Of a stretch of 64,000 nucleotides of DNA, positions 52,564 to 61,297 are shown piece after piece (position 1 is the stretch's first letter; every line of letters starts with the position of its first letter). Under the pieces are notes generated by a model. It saw only the letters and a program-made list of their open reading frames with translations, made no database searches and was not told the DNA's origin. Made by a program: the position numbers and the translations under genes. Source of the stretch: Alphaproteobacteria bacterium (GTDB lineage Bacteria > Pseudomonadota > Alphaproteobacteria > TMED109); NCBI GenBank assembly GCA_022824395.1, contig JAJDZX010000124.1, forward strand, positions 1 to 64,000, in the 5' to 3' direction.

Positions 52564-55315
52564 GCGGGTCCGGTTCACGCTGGACGGGGCGGCGGTCGAG
52601 GCCGGCGCCGGCGAGACGCTGTGGGAGGTTGCCCGCCGCCGGGGCGTCGACGTGCCGCATCTGTGCCTGTCCGAAGCCCGTGGCTACCGCCCGGACGGAA
52701 ACTGCCGGGTCTGCATGGTCGAGATCGAGGGCGAACGCAGGCTCACGGCTTCGTGCATCCGCCGGCCGGAGCCCGGCATGGTGGTTCACACCCAGAGTCC
52801 GCGGGCCAGCCGCGCCCGCGCCATGGTGATGGAACTGCTCGTTGCGGACCAGCCCGCCCGGGCCGAGGCGCCGGACCAGGAGGCGCCGATTTGGCGCTGG
52901 GCGGATCGCATGAAGGTGTCCGGCAGCCGCTTTCCTGCGGGCGCCAGACCGGCGGCCGATCCAAGTCATCCTGCCATGCGGGTACGGCTGGACGCGTGCA
53001 TCCACTGCAACCTGTGCGTGCGCGCTTGCCGCGAGGTGCAGGTCAACGACGTCATTGGCATGGCGCAGCGAGGCTCCCAGTCCAAGATCGTGTTCGATTT
53101 CGACGATCCGATGGGGGACAGCACCTGCGTGGCCTGCGGCGAGTGCGTGCAGGCCTGCCCCACCGGGGCGCTCATGGAGGCGACCCGGGTCGACGCAGAC
53201 GGCACCGACCGCCGGCTCGCGCTCGAGGAGACGCACAGCGTCTGTCCGTACTGCGGCGTGGGCTGCCAGATCACGTATCAGGTGGCCGACGGCGGCATCG
53301 TGGCCGTGCAGGGCCGGGACGGGCCGGCCAACCAGAGCCGCCTGTGCGTCAAGGGACGCTTCGGGTTCGACTACGTGAGCCACCCGGACCGCCTCCTCCG
53401 GCCGCTGGTCCGCCGGGACGACGCCCCGCCCAAGGGCGCGGATACCGAGGTGGACCCGCGCGCGCCCTGGACTCATTTTCGCGAGGCTTCGTGGGACGAG
53501 GCCCTGGATCGGGCCGCCGCCGGCCTGACGCGGATCCGCGACCGGGCGGGCCCGGGTGCACTCGCGGGCTTCGGCTCCGCCAAGGGCTCCAACGAAGAGG
53601 CCTACCTGGTCCAGAAGCTGGTGCGGCAGGGGTTCGGCACCAACAACGTCGACCACTGCACCCGCCTCTGCCACGCATCGTCGGTGGCCGCCCTCCTCGA
53701 GGGCATTGGCTCGGGGGCGGTCACCGCGCCCTTCACGTCGGTTGCGGAAGCGGACGTCGTGGTCGTCATCGGGGCCAATCCGACCGAGAATCATCCGGTG
53801 GCCGCCACGTTCTTCAAGCAGGCGGCGAGGCGTGCGTCGCTCATCGTGATGGACCCGCGCGGCCAGGGACTGGCGCGCCACGCCAGGCACATGCTGCGGT
53901 TCCGGCCCGGCACCGACGTGGCCCTGCTGAACGCGCTCCTGCACGTGATCATCGACGAGGACCTCTACGACCCGCAGTTCGTGCAGGCGCGGACCGAGGG
54001 CTTCGACCGCCTGACCGCGCACGTCAAGGCGTTCTCGCCGGAGGCCATGGCCCCGATTTGCGGCATCGATGCCGACACCCTGCGGGCAGTGGCACGGAAG
54101 TATGCGCAGGCCGAACGAGCCATCATCTTCTGGGGGATGGGCATCTCCCAGCACGTCCACGGCACCGACAACGCGCGCTGCCTGATCGCGCTCGCCCTGA
54201 TCACCGGGCACATCGGGCGGCCCGGCACCGGTCTGCACCCGCTCCGCGGGCAGAACAACGTGCAGGGTGCCTCGGACGCCGGACTGGTGCCGATGGTGTA
54301 TCCGGACTACCAGCCGGTGGATACCGATGCGATCCGCCAACGCTTCGAGCTCCTGTGGGGGCGCCCGCTGGACCAGGCGCGCGGTCTCACGGTCGTGGAG
54401 ATCATGAATGCCATCCACGACGGGGCGATCCGCGGGCTCTACGTCATGGGCGAAAATCCGGCGATGTCCGACCCCGACACGGCGCATGCCCGAGCGGCGC
54501 TCGCCGAGCTCGAGCATCTGGTGGTCCAGGACCTCTTTCTCACCGAAACGGCGTGGCACGCGGATGTCGTGCTGCCGGCGTCGGCCTGGCCGGAAAAGGA
54601 CGGGACGGTGACCAACACGAACCGGCAGGTGCAGCGCGGCCGGCCGGCCCTGCCCTTGCCGGGAGCAGCGCGGCAGGACTGGTGGATCGTGCAGGCGATC
54701 GCTCGGCGCATGGGTCTCGACTGGCACTACGACGGGCCGGCCGATGTTTTCGCCGAGATGAAATTGGTGATGGATTCGCTCGACCACATCACGTGGGAGC
54801 GGGTGGAGGCGGAGAGCTCCGTCACCTATCCGTGTCCGGCGCCGGACCAGCCGGGCGAGGACATCGTGTTCGCGGACCGGTTCCCGACCCCCGACGGTCG
54901 CGGCAGGCTGGTTCCCGCCGGGCTGGTGCCACCCGACGAGAGCCCGGATGCGGACTTCCCGCTGGTGCTGATGACTGGCCGCCAGCTCGAGCACTGGCAC
55001 ACTGGAGCCATGAGTCGGCGCTCGAGCGTCCTGGATTCGCTCGAGCCCGAGGCGGTCGCGAGTCTGTCGGTTGCGGAGCTTGCCCGCCTGGGCGCCGAGC
55101 CCGGCGGGCGCGTGCGGCTCGCCACGCGGCGCGGCTCGGTCGACCTGACCGCGCGGGCAGACGATGCAGTGCCGGACGGCGCCGTGTTCGTCCCGTTCGC
55201 CTTTGCGGAGGCGGCTGCCAACCTGCTCACGAACCCCGCACTCGATCCGGTGGGCAAGATTCCCGAATTCAAGTACTGCGCCGTCCGCGTCGAGGCGCTG
55301 GCGGAACCGCGCTAG
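52556..55315 (+). CDS. fdsA: NAD-dependent formate dehydrogenase alpha subunit (Mo/W)
   Basis: 919 aa. NuoG-like N-terminus with [2Fe-2S] (C37, C50, C53, C67) and two [4Fe-4S] clusters (C148/151/154/158 and C191/194/197/201). Then the formate dehydrogenase domain with a [4Fe-4S] cluster (C230, C233, C237, C264) and the metal-ligating Cys372 in HCTRLCHASS, where some enzymes have selenocysteine. bis-MGD domains complete. Oxidises formate to CO2. No fdsC, fdsD or fdhD in the window. Confidence 0.94.
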   Translation: MGERVRFTLDGAAVEAGAGETLWEVARRRGVDVPHLCLSEARGYRPDGNCRVCMVEIEGERRLTASCIRRPEPGMVVHTQSPRASRARAMVMELLVADQPARAEAPDQEAPIWRWADRMKVSGSRFPAGARPAADPSHPAMRVRLDACIHCNLCVRACREVQVNDVIGMAQRGSQSKIVFDFDDPMGDSTCVACGECVQACPTGALMEATRVDADGTDRRLALEETHSVCPYCGVGCQITYQVADGGIVAVQGRDGPANQSRLCVKGRFGFDYVSHPDRLLRPLVRRDDAPPKGADTEVDPRAPWTHFREASWDEALDRAAAGLTRIRDRAGPGALAGFGSAKGSNEEAYLVQKLVRQGFGTNNVDHCTRLCHASSVAALLEGIGSGAVTAPFTSVAEADVVVVIGANPTENHPVAATFFKQAARRASLIVMDPRGQGLARHARHMLRFRPGTDVALLNALLHVIIDEDLYDPQFVQARTEGFDRLTAHVKAFSPEAMAPICGIDADTLRAVARKYAQAERAIIFWGMGISQHVHGTDNARCLIALALITGHIGRPGTGLHPLRGQNNVQGASDAGLVPMVYPDYQPVDTDAIRQRFELLWGRPLDQARGLTVVEIMNAIHDGAIRGLYVMGENPAMSDPDTAHARAALAELEHLVVQDLFLTETAWHADVVLPASAWPEKDGTVTNTNRQVQRGRPALPLPGAARQDWWIVQAIARRMGLDWHYDGPADVFAEMKLVMDSLDHITWERVEAESSVTYPCPAPDQPGEDIVFADRFPTPDGRGRLVPAGLVPPDESPDADFPLVLMTGRQLEHWHTGAMSRRSSVLDSLEPEAVASLSVAELARLGAEPGGRVRLATRRGSVDLTARADDAVPDGAVFVPFAFAEAAANLLTNPALDPVGKIPEFKYCAVRVEALAEPR

Positions 55316-55327
55316 CGCCCTCCTGCT

Positions 55328-55765
55328 TCAGCGCAGGGAATCCAGAAACCCCTGCAGCATCCAGACGGCCGATTCCGCGTCGATGCCGCGGCGGCGGCGG
55401 GCCCGCGACACGTCCGCACTAATCAGTGCGCGCTCGACCGCGCGCGTGGACAGGCGCTCGTCCCAGAGGGCGACCGGGAGAGCAAGGGCGTCGCCCAGCA
55501 TGCCGGCGACGCGGCGGGCGCTCTGGGCGCGGGAGCCGGCCCGGCCGTCAAGATGCAGCGGCAGGCCGACCACGAGGCCGACGGCGGCCCGTTCGCGCGC
55601 GAGGACTTCCAGGCGCGGCAGGCCGGCGGTGGGTCGCGTCACGCGGATCGTTTCGACCGCCACGGCAAGCTGCTGGGCCCGGTCGGAGACCGCAACGCCC
55701 ACGGTCCGGGCGCCGAGGTCAAGGCCGAGCAGCGGGCCGAGCTCAGGAAGGTGCGAAGGCGTCAT
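55328..55765 (-). CDS. ruvX: RuvX/YqgF pre-16S rRNA nuclease, RNase H fold
   Basis: 145 aa. LLGLDLGARTVGVAVSD carries the first catalytic Asp, WDERLSTRAVE the second acidic site, and IDAESAVWMLQGFLD the last. Processes the 16S 5' end in E. coli (formerly called Holliday resolvase). Convergent with fdsA, 12 nt apart; divergent from gatC. Confidence 0.92.
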   Translation of the reverse strand: MTPSHLPELGPLLGLDLGARTVGVAVSDRAQQLAVAVETIRVTRPTAGLPRLEVLARERAAVGLVVGLPLHLDGRAGSRAQSARRVAGMLGDALALPVALWDERLSTRAVERALISADVSRARRRRGIDAESAVWMLQGFLDSLR

Positions 55766-55945
55766 CGGCGGGGCGCGGGTTCAGGGCAGAGTCCGTTGGG
55801 AACCGAACATGGTAGTTTGCGCTGGCGCCCCGGGCGGCCGAGCCGCCGGCCCCGGGGAAGGCGTACCCCTGGGCTCGGCGGGACGGTGGCGGCAGGCCGC
55901 CTCGACCGCCTGCCGCAACCCCCGTCCCGGCCTGGAACTGAAAGC

Positions 55946-56233
55946 ATGGCGCTGAGCGACGACGACGTCCGCCGCGTGGCGGAACTGGTGCGGATTGGCC
56001 TGGACGAGTCCGAGGTCAAGCCGCTGGGCGAGGAGTTGTCGCGGATCTTCAGCTGGATCGAGGCGTTGCGGGAGGTCGACGTCGCGGGTGTCGCGCCGAT
56101 GACGAGCGTGGTGGAGATGCAGCTCCGGGAGCGCGACGATGCGGTGACGGACGGAGACTGCCGGGACCGGATTCTCGGCAACGCCCCGGCGGCGGACGAG
56201 GGACACTTCGTCGTGCCGCGGATCATCGAATAG
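55946..56233 (+). CDS. gatC: Asp/Glu-tRNA amidotransferase subunit C
   Basis: 95 aa. [18 protein letters not shown] and [16 protein letters not shown] typify GatC, which wraps GatA and GatB. ATG at 55946. Heads gatC-gatA-gatB with 2-nt spacing to gatA. Confidence 0.94.
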   Translation: MALSDDDVRRVAELVRIGLDESEVKPLGEELSRIFSWIEALREVDVAGVAPMTSVVEMQLRERDDAVTDGDCRDRILGNAPAADEGHFVVPRIIE

Positions 56234-56235
56234 CA

Positions 56236-57708
56236 GTGCCGTCGGACCTCCATCGACTCGGGGTGGCCGAGGCGGCTGCCCGGATGGCAGCCGGCGATTG
56301 CTCCGCGGTCGAGCTCGTGGAGGCATGCATCGCCGCCCAGGGGGCCGCAGCGGATCTCAACGCGGTGGTGGCAGCTACCGCCGAGCAGGCGCGCGCCGCC
56401 GCCCGGCATGCGGATCAGCGGCGCCACCGGAACGAGGCGCGCCCGTTGGAAGGCATCCCCGTCGCAGTCAAGGACATTTTCTGTACCCGGGGTGTCGCGA
56501 CCACCGCCGGCTCGCGAATTCTCGACGGGTTCGTCCCGGCATACGAATCCACGGTTGGCGCCAAGCTGTGGGACGCCGGGGCGATTCTCCTCGGCAAGAC
56601 CAACATGGACGAGTTCGCGATGGGCTCGTCCAACGAGACGAGCTGGTGGGGGCCGGTCCGGAACCCGTGGAGCCCGGCCGCCGGCCCGTCACTGGTACCG
56701 GGCGGCAGCTCGGGCGGGTCGGCAGCCATTGTCGCGGCCCGCGCGGTGCCGGCGGCGCTCGGGACCGACACGGGAGGGTCGATCCGCCAGCCCGCGTCGT
56801 TTTGCGGGGTCGTCGGGCTCAAGCCCACCTACGGCCGGTGCTCGCGCTGGGGCATCATCGCGTTCGCGAGCTCGCTCGACCAGGCCGGCCCGCTCACGCG
56901 ATCGGTCGCGGACGCGGCCCTGATCCTGCAGCACATCGCGGGCTTCGATCCCAAGGATTCCACCTCGGCGGATCTGCCCGTCCCCGACCTCCACGCCGCG
57001 CTGCACGGCGACGTCAAGGGCCTCCGGGTGGGCATCCCGGCAGAATACCGGCTGGACACGCTGCCCGTTGCCGTCGGCGACCTCTGGGAGCAGGGGATCG
57101 CGTGGTTCCGTGCAGCTGGGGCGGAGCTGCTCGACGTGTCCCTGCCCCATACGCGCTATGCCCTGCCGGCCTACTACATCGTGGCGCCGGCCGAGGCGTC
57201 TGCCAATCTGGCCCGCTACGACGGCGTGCGGTTCGGGCGACGGTCCGCGGGCAGGGATCCCGATGACCTTTACACGCGAACCCGCCGTGAGGGATTCGGG
57301 GAGGAAGTGCGCCGCCGCATCATGATCGGCGGTTACGTGCTCTCCGAGGGCTACTACGACGCCTATTACCTGCGCGCCCAGCAGGTGCGGACACGGATTG
57401 CCGAGGACTTCCGGACGGCGTTCCGGGAGGTCGACGTGCTGCTGACCCCCACGGCGCCGAGCTCTGCATTTCCGGAAGGGGCCAAGACCGATGATCCGCT
57501 GGCCATGTACGTCAATGACATCTTCACGGTTCCGGCGAGCCTCGCGGGACTGCCGGCCATTTCGGTGCCGGCCGGCCTGGACGACGATCGCTTGCCGCTG
57601 GGCCTGCAGCTGATCGGGCGGGCATTCGACGAGGCCACGCTGCTGCGGGCGGCAGCAGCGCTGGAGAACGCGGTGGGCACGTTGCCGTCGCCGATGGGGT
57701 CGGCATGA
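56236..57708 (+). CDS. gatA: Asp/Glu-tRNA amidotransferase subunit A
   Basis: 490 aa, GTG start. Amidase triad K79 (PVAVKDIF), cis-Ser158 (GGSSGGS) and nucleophile Ser182 ([12 protein letters not shown]) all present. Releases ammonia from Gln or Asn for misacylated tRNA-Gln/Asn. Overlaps gatB (ATGA). Confidence 0.96.
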   Translation: MPSDLHRLGVAEAAARMAAGDCSAVELVEACIAAQGAAADLNAVVAATAEQARAAARHADQRRHRNEARPLEGIPVAVKDIFCTRGVATTAGSRILDGFVPAYESTVGAKLWDAGAILLGKTNMDEFAMGSSNETSWWGPVRNPWSPAAGPSLVPGGSSGGSAAIVAARAVPAALGTDTGGSIRQPASFCGVVGLKPTYGRCSRWGIIAFASSLDQAGPLTRSVADAALILQHIAGFDPKDSTSADLPVPDLHAALHGDVKGLRVGIPAEYRLDTLPVAVGDLWEQGIAWFRAAGAELLDVSLPHTRYALPAYYIVAPAEASANLARYDGVRFGRRSAGRDPDDLYTRTRREGFGEEVRRRIMIGGYVLSEGYYDAYYLRAQQVRTRIAEDFRTAFREVDVLLTPTAPSSAFPEGAKTDDPLAMYVNDIFTVPASLAGLPAISVPAGLDDDRLPLGLQLIGRAFDEATLLRAAAALENAVGTLPSPMGSA

Positions 57709-59177
57709 CGGGCGCGCGGACGATCGTCGGCGCCACGGGCGAGTGGGAACTCGTGATCGGGCTCGAGGTCCACGCGCAGGTGGCGACCCGGTCGAAGCTG
57801 TTCTCGGGGGCCGCCACGGCATTCGGGGCGGAACCCAATGCCCAGGTCAGTCTGGTGGACGCGGCCATGCCCGGCATGCTCCCCGTGATCAACCGTGCGG
57901 CGGTGGACCAGGCGATCCGTACCGGGCTGGCGCTGGGGGCTGAGGTCAACCGGTTCTCGGTGTTTGACCGGAAGAACTATTTCTATCCCGACCTGCCCCA
58001 AGGTTACCAGATTTCGCAGTACCGGCACCCCATCGTGGGAACGGGGGAACTTCGGGTCGACCTGCCGGATGGCCGAACCCGCGTCGTCGGCATCGAGCGC
58101 CTGCACCTCGAACAGGATGCCGGAAAGCTCGTGCACGACCGAAGCGCGACCGACTCCCACGTCGATCTCAATCGGGCCGGTATTCCCCTGATGGAGATCG
58201 TCTCCAGGCCCGACCTCCGTGACTGGGAGGAAGCCGGTGCATACCTGCGGAAGCTCCGGGCGTTGCTGCGCGCGATCGGCAGTTGCGACGGCAACATGGA
58301 AGAGGGGTCGCTGCGGGCCGATGCGAACGTGTCGGTGCGACGACCGGGCGCGTCCCTCGGCACCCGGTGCGAACTCAAGAACCTGAACTCCGTGCGCTTC
58401 CTGATGCGGGCGATCGAGGTCGAGGCCCGCCGGCAGGTGGCCGTCATCGAAGCTGGCGAGGCCGTGCGCCAGGAGACGCGCCTCTACGATCCGCAGCGCA
58501 ACGAGACCCGCGCCATGCGGAGCAAGGAGGATGCGCACGACTATCGCTACTTCCCGGACCCCGACCTCCTGCCGCTACGCCTCTCCGAGGCTCGCATCGA
58601 GCAGCTTCGGGACTCGCTGCCGGAACTCCCCGACGAGATCCGGGAGCGGCTGATCGGGGAGTACGGATTGACCCCGTACGACGCGTCGGTGCTCGTCGCC
58701 GAACCAGGTGCGCCGGGGTTCTTCGAGGCGGCGGCGCGGGGCAGGAGCGGCAAGCGGGTCGCCAACTGGATCGTGACGAACCTGTTCGGGGCTCTGAACG
58801 AGGCTGGACGCCCGCTGGCGGAATCACCCGTGTCGGCCGAGACCCTAGGCCAGCTGGTCGGCCTCATCGAAGACGGGACTATTTCCGACCGGATCGCACG
58901 CGACGTCTTCGAGGAGATGTTCCGAACCGGGGCATCACCCCAGTCAATCGTGGATGCGCGGGGGCTTCGTCAGATCCAGGATACGGACGCCATCGACGCG
59001 GCCATCGATGCCGCGCTCGCCGCCAATCCGGGGCAGCTCGAGCAGTATCATGCCGGCAAGACCAAGGTGCTCGGATGGTTTGTCGGCCAGGTGATGAAGG
59101 CCACTCGGGGTCAGGCCAATCCCGCTCTGGTGAATGCGCGGCTTCGACAGAAACTGGATGCCGATGGTGCCGGCTGA
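57705..59177 (+). CDS. gatB: Asp/Glu-tRNA amidotransferase subunit B
   Basis: 490 aa. [35 protein letters not shown] and the C-terminal YqeY-like tail ([19 protein letters not shown]) are classic GatB. Transamidation of Glu-tRNA-Gln/Asp-tRNA-Asn; its tail relates to the stand-alone YqeY at 850. Confidence 0.96.
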   Translation: MTGARTIVGATGEWELVIGLEVHAQVATRSKLFSGAATAFGAEPNAQVSLVDAAMPGMLPVINRAAVDQAIRTGLALGAEVNRFSVFDRKNYFYPDLPQGYQISQYRHPIVGTGELRVDLPDGRTRVVGIERLHLEQDAGKLVHDRSATDSHVDLNRAGIPLMEIVSRPDLRDWEEAGAYLRKLRALLRAIGSCDGNMEEGSLRADANVSVRRPGASLGTRCELKNLNSVRFLMRAIEVEARRQVAVIEAGEAVRQETRLYDPQRNETRAMRSKEDAHDYRYFPDPDLLPLRLSEARIEQLRDSLPELPDEIRERLIGEYGLTPYDASVLVAEPGAPGFFEAAARGRSGKRVANWIVTNLFGALNEAGRPLAESPVSAETLGQLVGLIEDGTISDRIARDVFEEMFRTGASPQSIVDARGLRQIQDTDAIDAAIDAALAANPGQLEQYHAGKTKVLGWFVGQVMKATRGQANPALVNARLRQKLDADGAG

Positions 59178-59237
59178 GCACGTGCAGACGTGCCGGCTAT
59201 CCTGTGATCGCTGACCCCCGTATCCGGATTCGCGCCC

Positions 59238-59861
59238 GTGTTCTACCGAACCGATGTCAATGACCATGGCCTGCCGCACGACCCCTTCAAGGCGTGCGTG
59301 GTACCTCGTCCAATCGGCTGGATTAGTACCCTCTCGCCGGCCGGCGTCCATAATCTTGCGCCGTACAGTTTCTTCAACGGCGTGGCGACCGCGCCGCCCA
59401 TGGTGATGTTCGCTTCGAACGGACGACAGCCGCATGGCGCAAAGGATTCGCTGGCCAACGTAGAAGAGACCGGTGAGTTCGTCGCCAATCTTGCGACGTG
59501 GGACCTGCGCGACGCGATGAACCGAAGCAGCGCACCCCTGGGGCCGGACGTCGATGAGTTCGCGTTCGCCGGGCTGGAGGCACTGCCGGCAACGCTGGTT
59601 CGTCCCGCGCGAGTGGCCGGCGCGCCGGTTCACCTGGAGTGTGTCCATCATCAGACGGTCGATCTGCCCTCGAATGATCCGGGCGGGCGGAATGCCATCG
59701 TGATCGGACAGGTGGTGGGCGTGCACATCGACGACAGCCTGATCTCCGATGGCATCCTCGACCTGTCCCGCGTGCAGCCATTGGCCCGGCTGGGCTACTT
59801 CGACTACACCGTCGTGAATGAGATGTTCTCGATTTCTCGGCCGAAAGCGCCGCAATCCTGA
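59238..59861 (+). CDS. Flavin reductase-like domain protein
   Basis: 207 aa, GTG start. FMN-binding split barrel: VVPRPIGWISTLSPAGVHNLAPYSFF. Reduces or binds FMN; often partners flavin monooxygenases. Followed 10 nt later by a glutathione transferase gene. Confidence 0.85.
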   Translation: MFYRTDVNDHGLPHDPFKACVVPRPIGWISTLSPAGVHNLAPYSFFNGVATAPPMVMFASNGRQPHGAKDSLANVEETGEFVANLATWDLRDAMNRSSAPLGPDVDEFAFAGLEALPATLVRPARVAGAPVHLECVHHQTVDLPSNDPGGRNAIVIGQVVGVHIDDSLISDGILDLSRVQPLARLGYFDYTVVNEMFSISRPKAPQS

Positions 59862-59871
59862 GAGGCTTCCG

Positions 59872-60504
59872 ATGATCGATCTCTACACCTGGTCCACGCC
59901 CAACGGCCGCAAGGTCTCGATCTTCCTCGAAGAGGCCGGGCTGGACTACGAGGTCCACCCGATCAACATCACCAAGGACGAGCAGTTTGCTCCCGAGTTC
60001 CTTGAGTTCAGCCCGAACAACAAGATCCCGGCAATCGTCGATCGCGAGTCCGGGGTCCGCATGATGGAGGCCGGAGCAATCCTCCTTTACCTCGCCGAGA
60101 AGACCGGCGCGTTTCAGCCGTCCGATGCCGAGGACCACTGGCAGACCATGCAGTGGTTAATGATGCAGACTGGATCGGTGGGCCCCATGCTCGGACAAGC
60201 GCACCATTTCCTGAAGTTCAACCGCGGGGTGTCAACCTACGCCGAGCAGCGCTACGGCAAGGAGACCCGACGGATTTACGGCGTACTGGACCGCCGGCTG
60301 CGCTCGACGGCCCATCTGGCCGGAGCGAAGTACGGAATCGCAGATATTGCCACCTGGCCCTGGATTGCCAGGTTCGAGTGGCAGGACATCGATCTGCATG
60401 AATTCCCGGGCGTCCTTCGTTGGTACCGCGAGATCGCTTCGCGCGAGGCCGTGCAGCGGGGGTATGACGTTCCCAAGATCAACGCGACAGTGCCGGTTCC
60501 CTGA
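59872..60504 (+). CDS. Glutathione S-transferase family protein
   Basis: 210 aa. Thioredoxin-fold N-terminus MIDLYTWSTPNGRKVSIFLEE, cis-Pro segment NNKIPAIVD and glutathione-binding MEAGAILLYLAEK. Resembles YfcG/YghU-type disulfide-bond oxidoreductases. Likely cotranscribed with the flavin reductase. Confidence 0.9.
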   Translation: MIDLYTWSTPNGRKVSIFLEEAGLDYEVHPINITKDEQFAPEFLEFSPNNKIPAIVDRESGVRMMEAGAILLYLAEKTGAFQPSDAEDHWQTMQWLMMQTGSVGPMLGQAHHFLKFNRGVSTYAEQRYGKETRRIYGVLDRRLRSTAHLAGAKYGIADIATWPWIARFEWQDIDLHEFPGVLRWYREIASREAVQRGYDVPKINATVPVP

Positions 60505-60519
60505 GTTCGGGTACGAGCG

Positions 60520-61065
60520 GTGCCCCGCCTGTTCGTGGCGTTACCGGTACCGCCGGAGTGTGCGGACGATCTGCTGGAGTTCAGAACAAGCGTGCCTGGC
60601 GTGCGCTGGCTGGCTCCCCGAACGCTGCACCTGACGCTGCGCTTTCTCGGCACGGTGGATGGCGCTGACCTCCCGGAAATAGACGAAGCGCTGCACGAAG
60701 TCCGGCACCAGCCTGTAGCCGTTCGATGCCTCGGATGGGATGTATTTCACGGAGGGGGCGGGCAGCCCCGGGCAATCGTCCGGGCGGTGGAACCTCAGGT
60801 GAGCTTGACCGGGCTGCAGCGCGCCGTCGAGCAGGCACTGGGCCCGTACGTTAAGACCGGACGCCGTCGCTTCAAGCCGCACGTCACCCTGGCGCGGATC
60901 AACCGCTCGGTCAGGTCTTCAAGGCTGCAATACTGCCTGGAGGGCACAGGCCTGCTGGAGCCGCTGTCCTGGGTCGCCGACAGCTTTTCGTTGTACTCGT
61001 CGCATCTCGGGCGCCAGGAAGCGGTCTACACCACCGAGGCAACCTATCCCTTGACGCCTCGATAG
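60520..61065 (+). CDS. thpR: RNA 2',3'-cyclic phosphodiesterase
   Basis: 181 aa, GTG start. The two HxTx motifs of the 2H phosphoesterases are H37-LT and H121-VT. Opens 2',3'-cyclic phosphates of RNA/tRNA to 2'-phosphates. Starts 15 nt after the GST gene. Confidence 0.92.
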   Translation: MPRLFVALPVPPECADDLLEFRTSVPGVRWLAPRTLHLTLRFLGTVDGADLPEIDEALHEVRHQPVAVRCLGWDVFHGGGGQPRAIVRAVEPQVSLTGLQRAVEQALGPYVKTGRRRFKPHVTLARINRSVRSSRLQYCLEGTGLLEPLSWVADSFSLYSSHLGRQEAVYTTEATYPLTPR

Positions 61066-61297
61066 CACGCGTGCCCGCTCGATGCATCGCGCCAGCCCGG
61101 TTCTCGGGCGGGTTCGGGCGACTTCCCTAAACGGACTGCCAATTATGCGGTTCGACGGGCTCTCCAAGTGGAAATGGCGCAGTCTTTGTGGTTTGCTACC
61201 GGGAATCGGCGTCCGGTTTGGCAGGGACTTGCCCGGTTGCCGGCGATGCGGAGCCCCGTGATGAGCGTCGCCCCGGTACGTTACGCGAGATAGGTGC

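Noticed and set aside
52621-55422. 933-codon open frame overlapping formate dehydrogenase alpha in another frame
   Set aside because: Arg/Gly/Pro-rich shadow; the fdsA frame contains every expected cofactor ligand.
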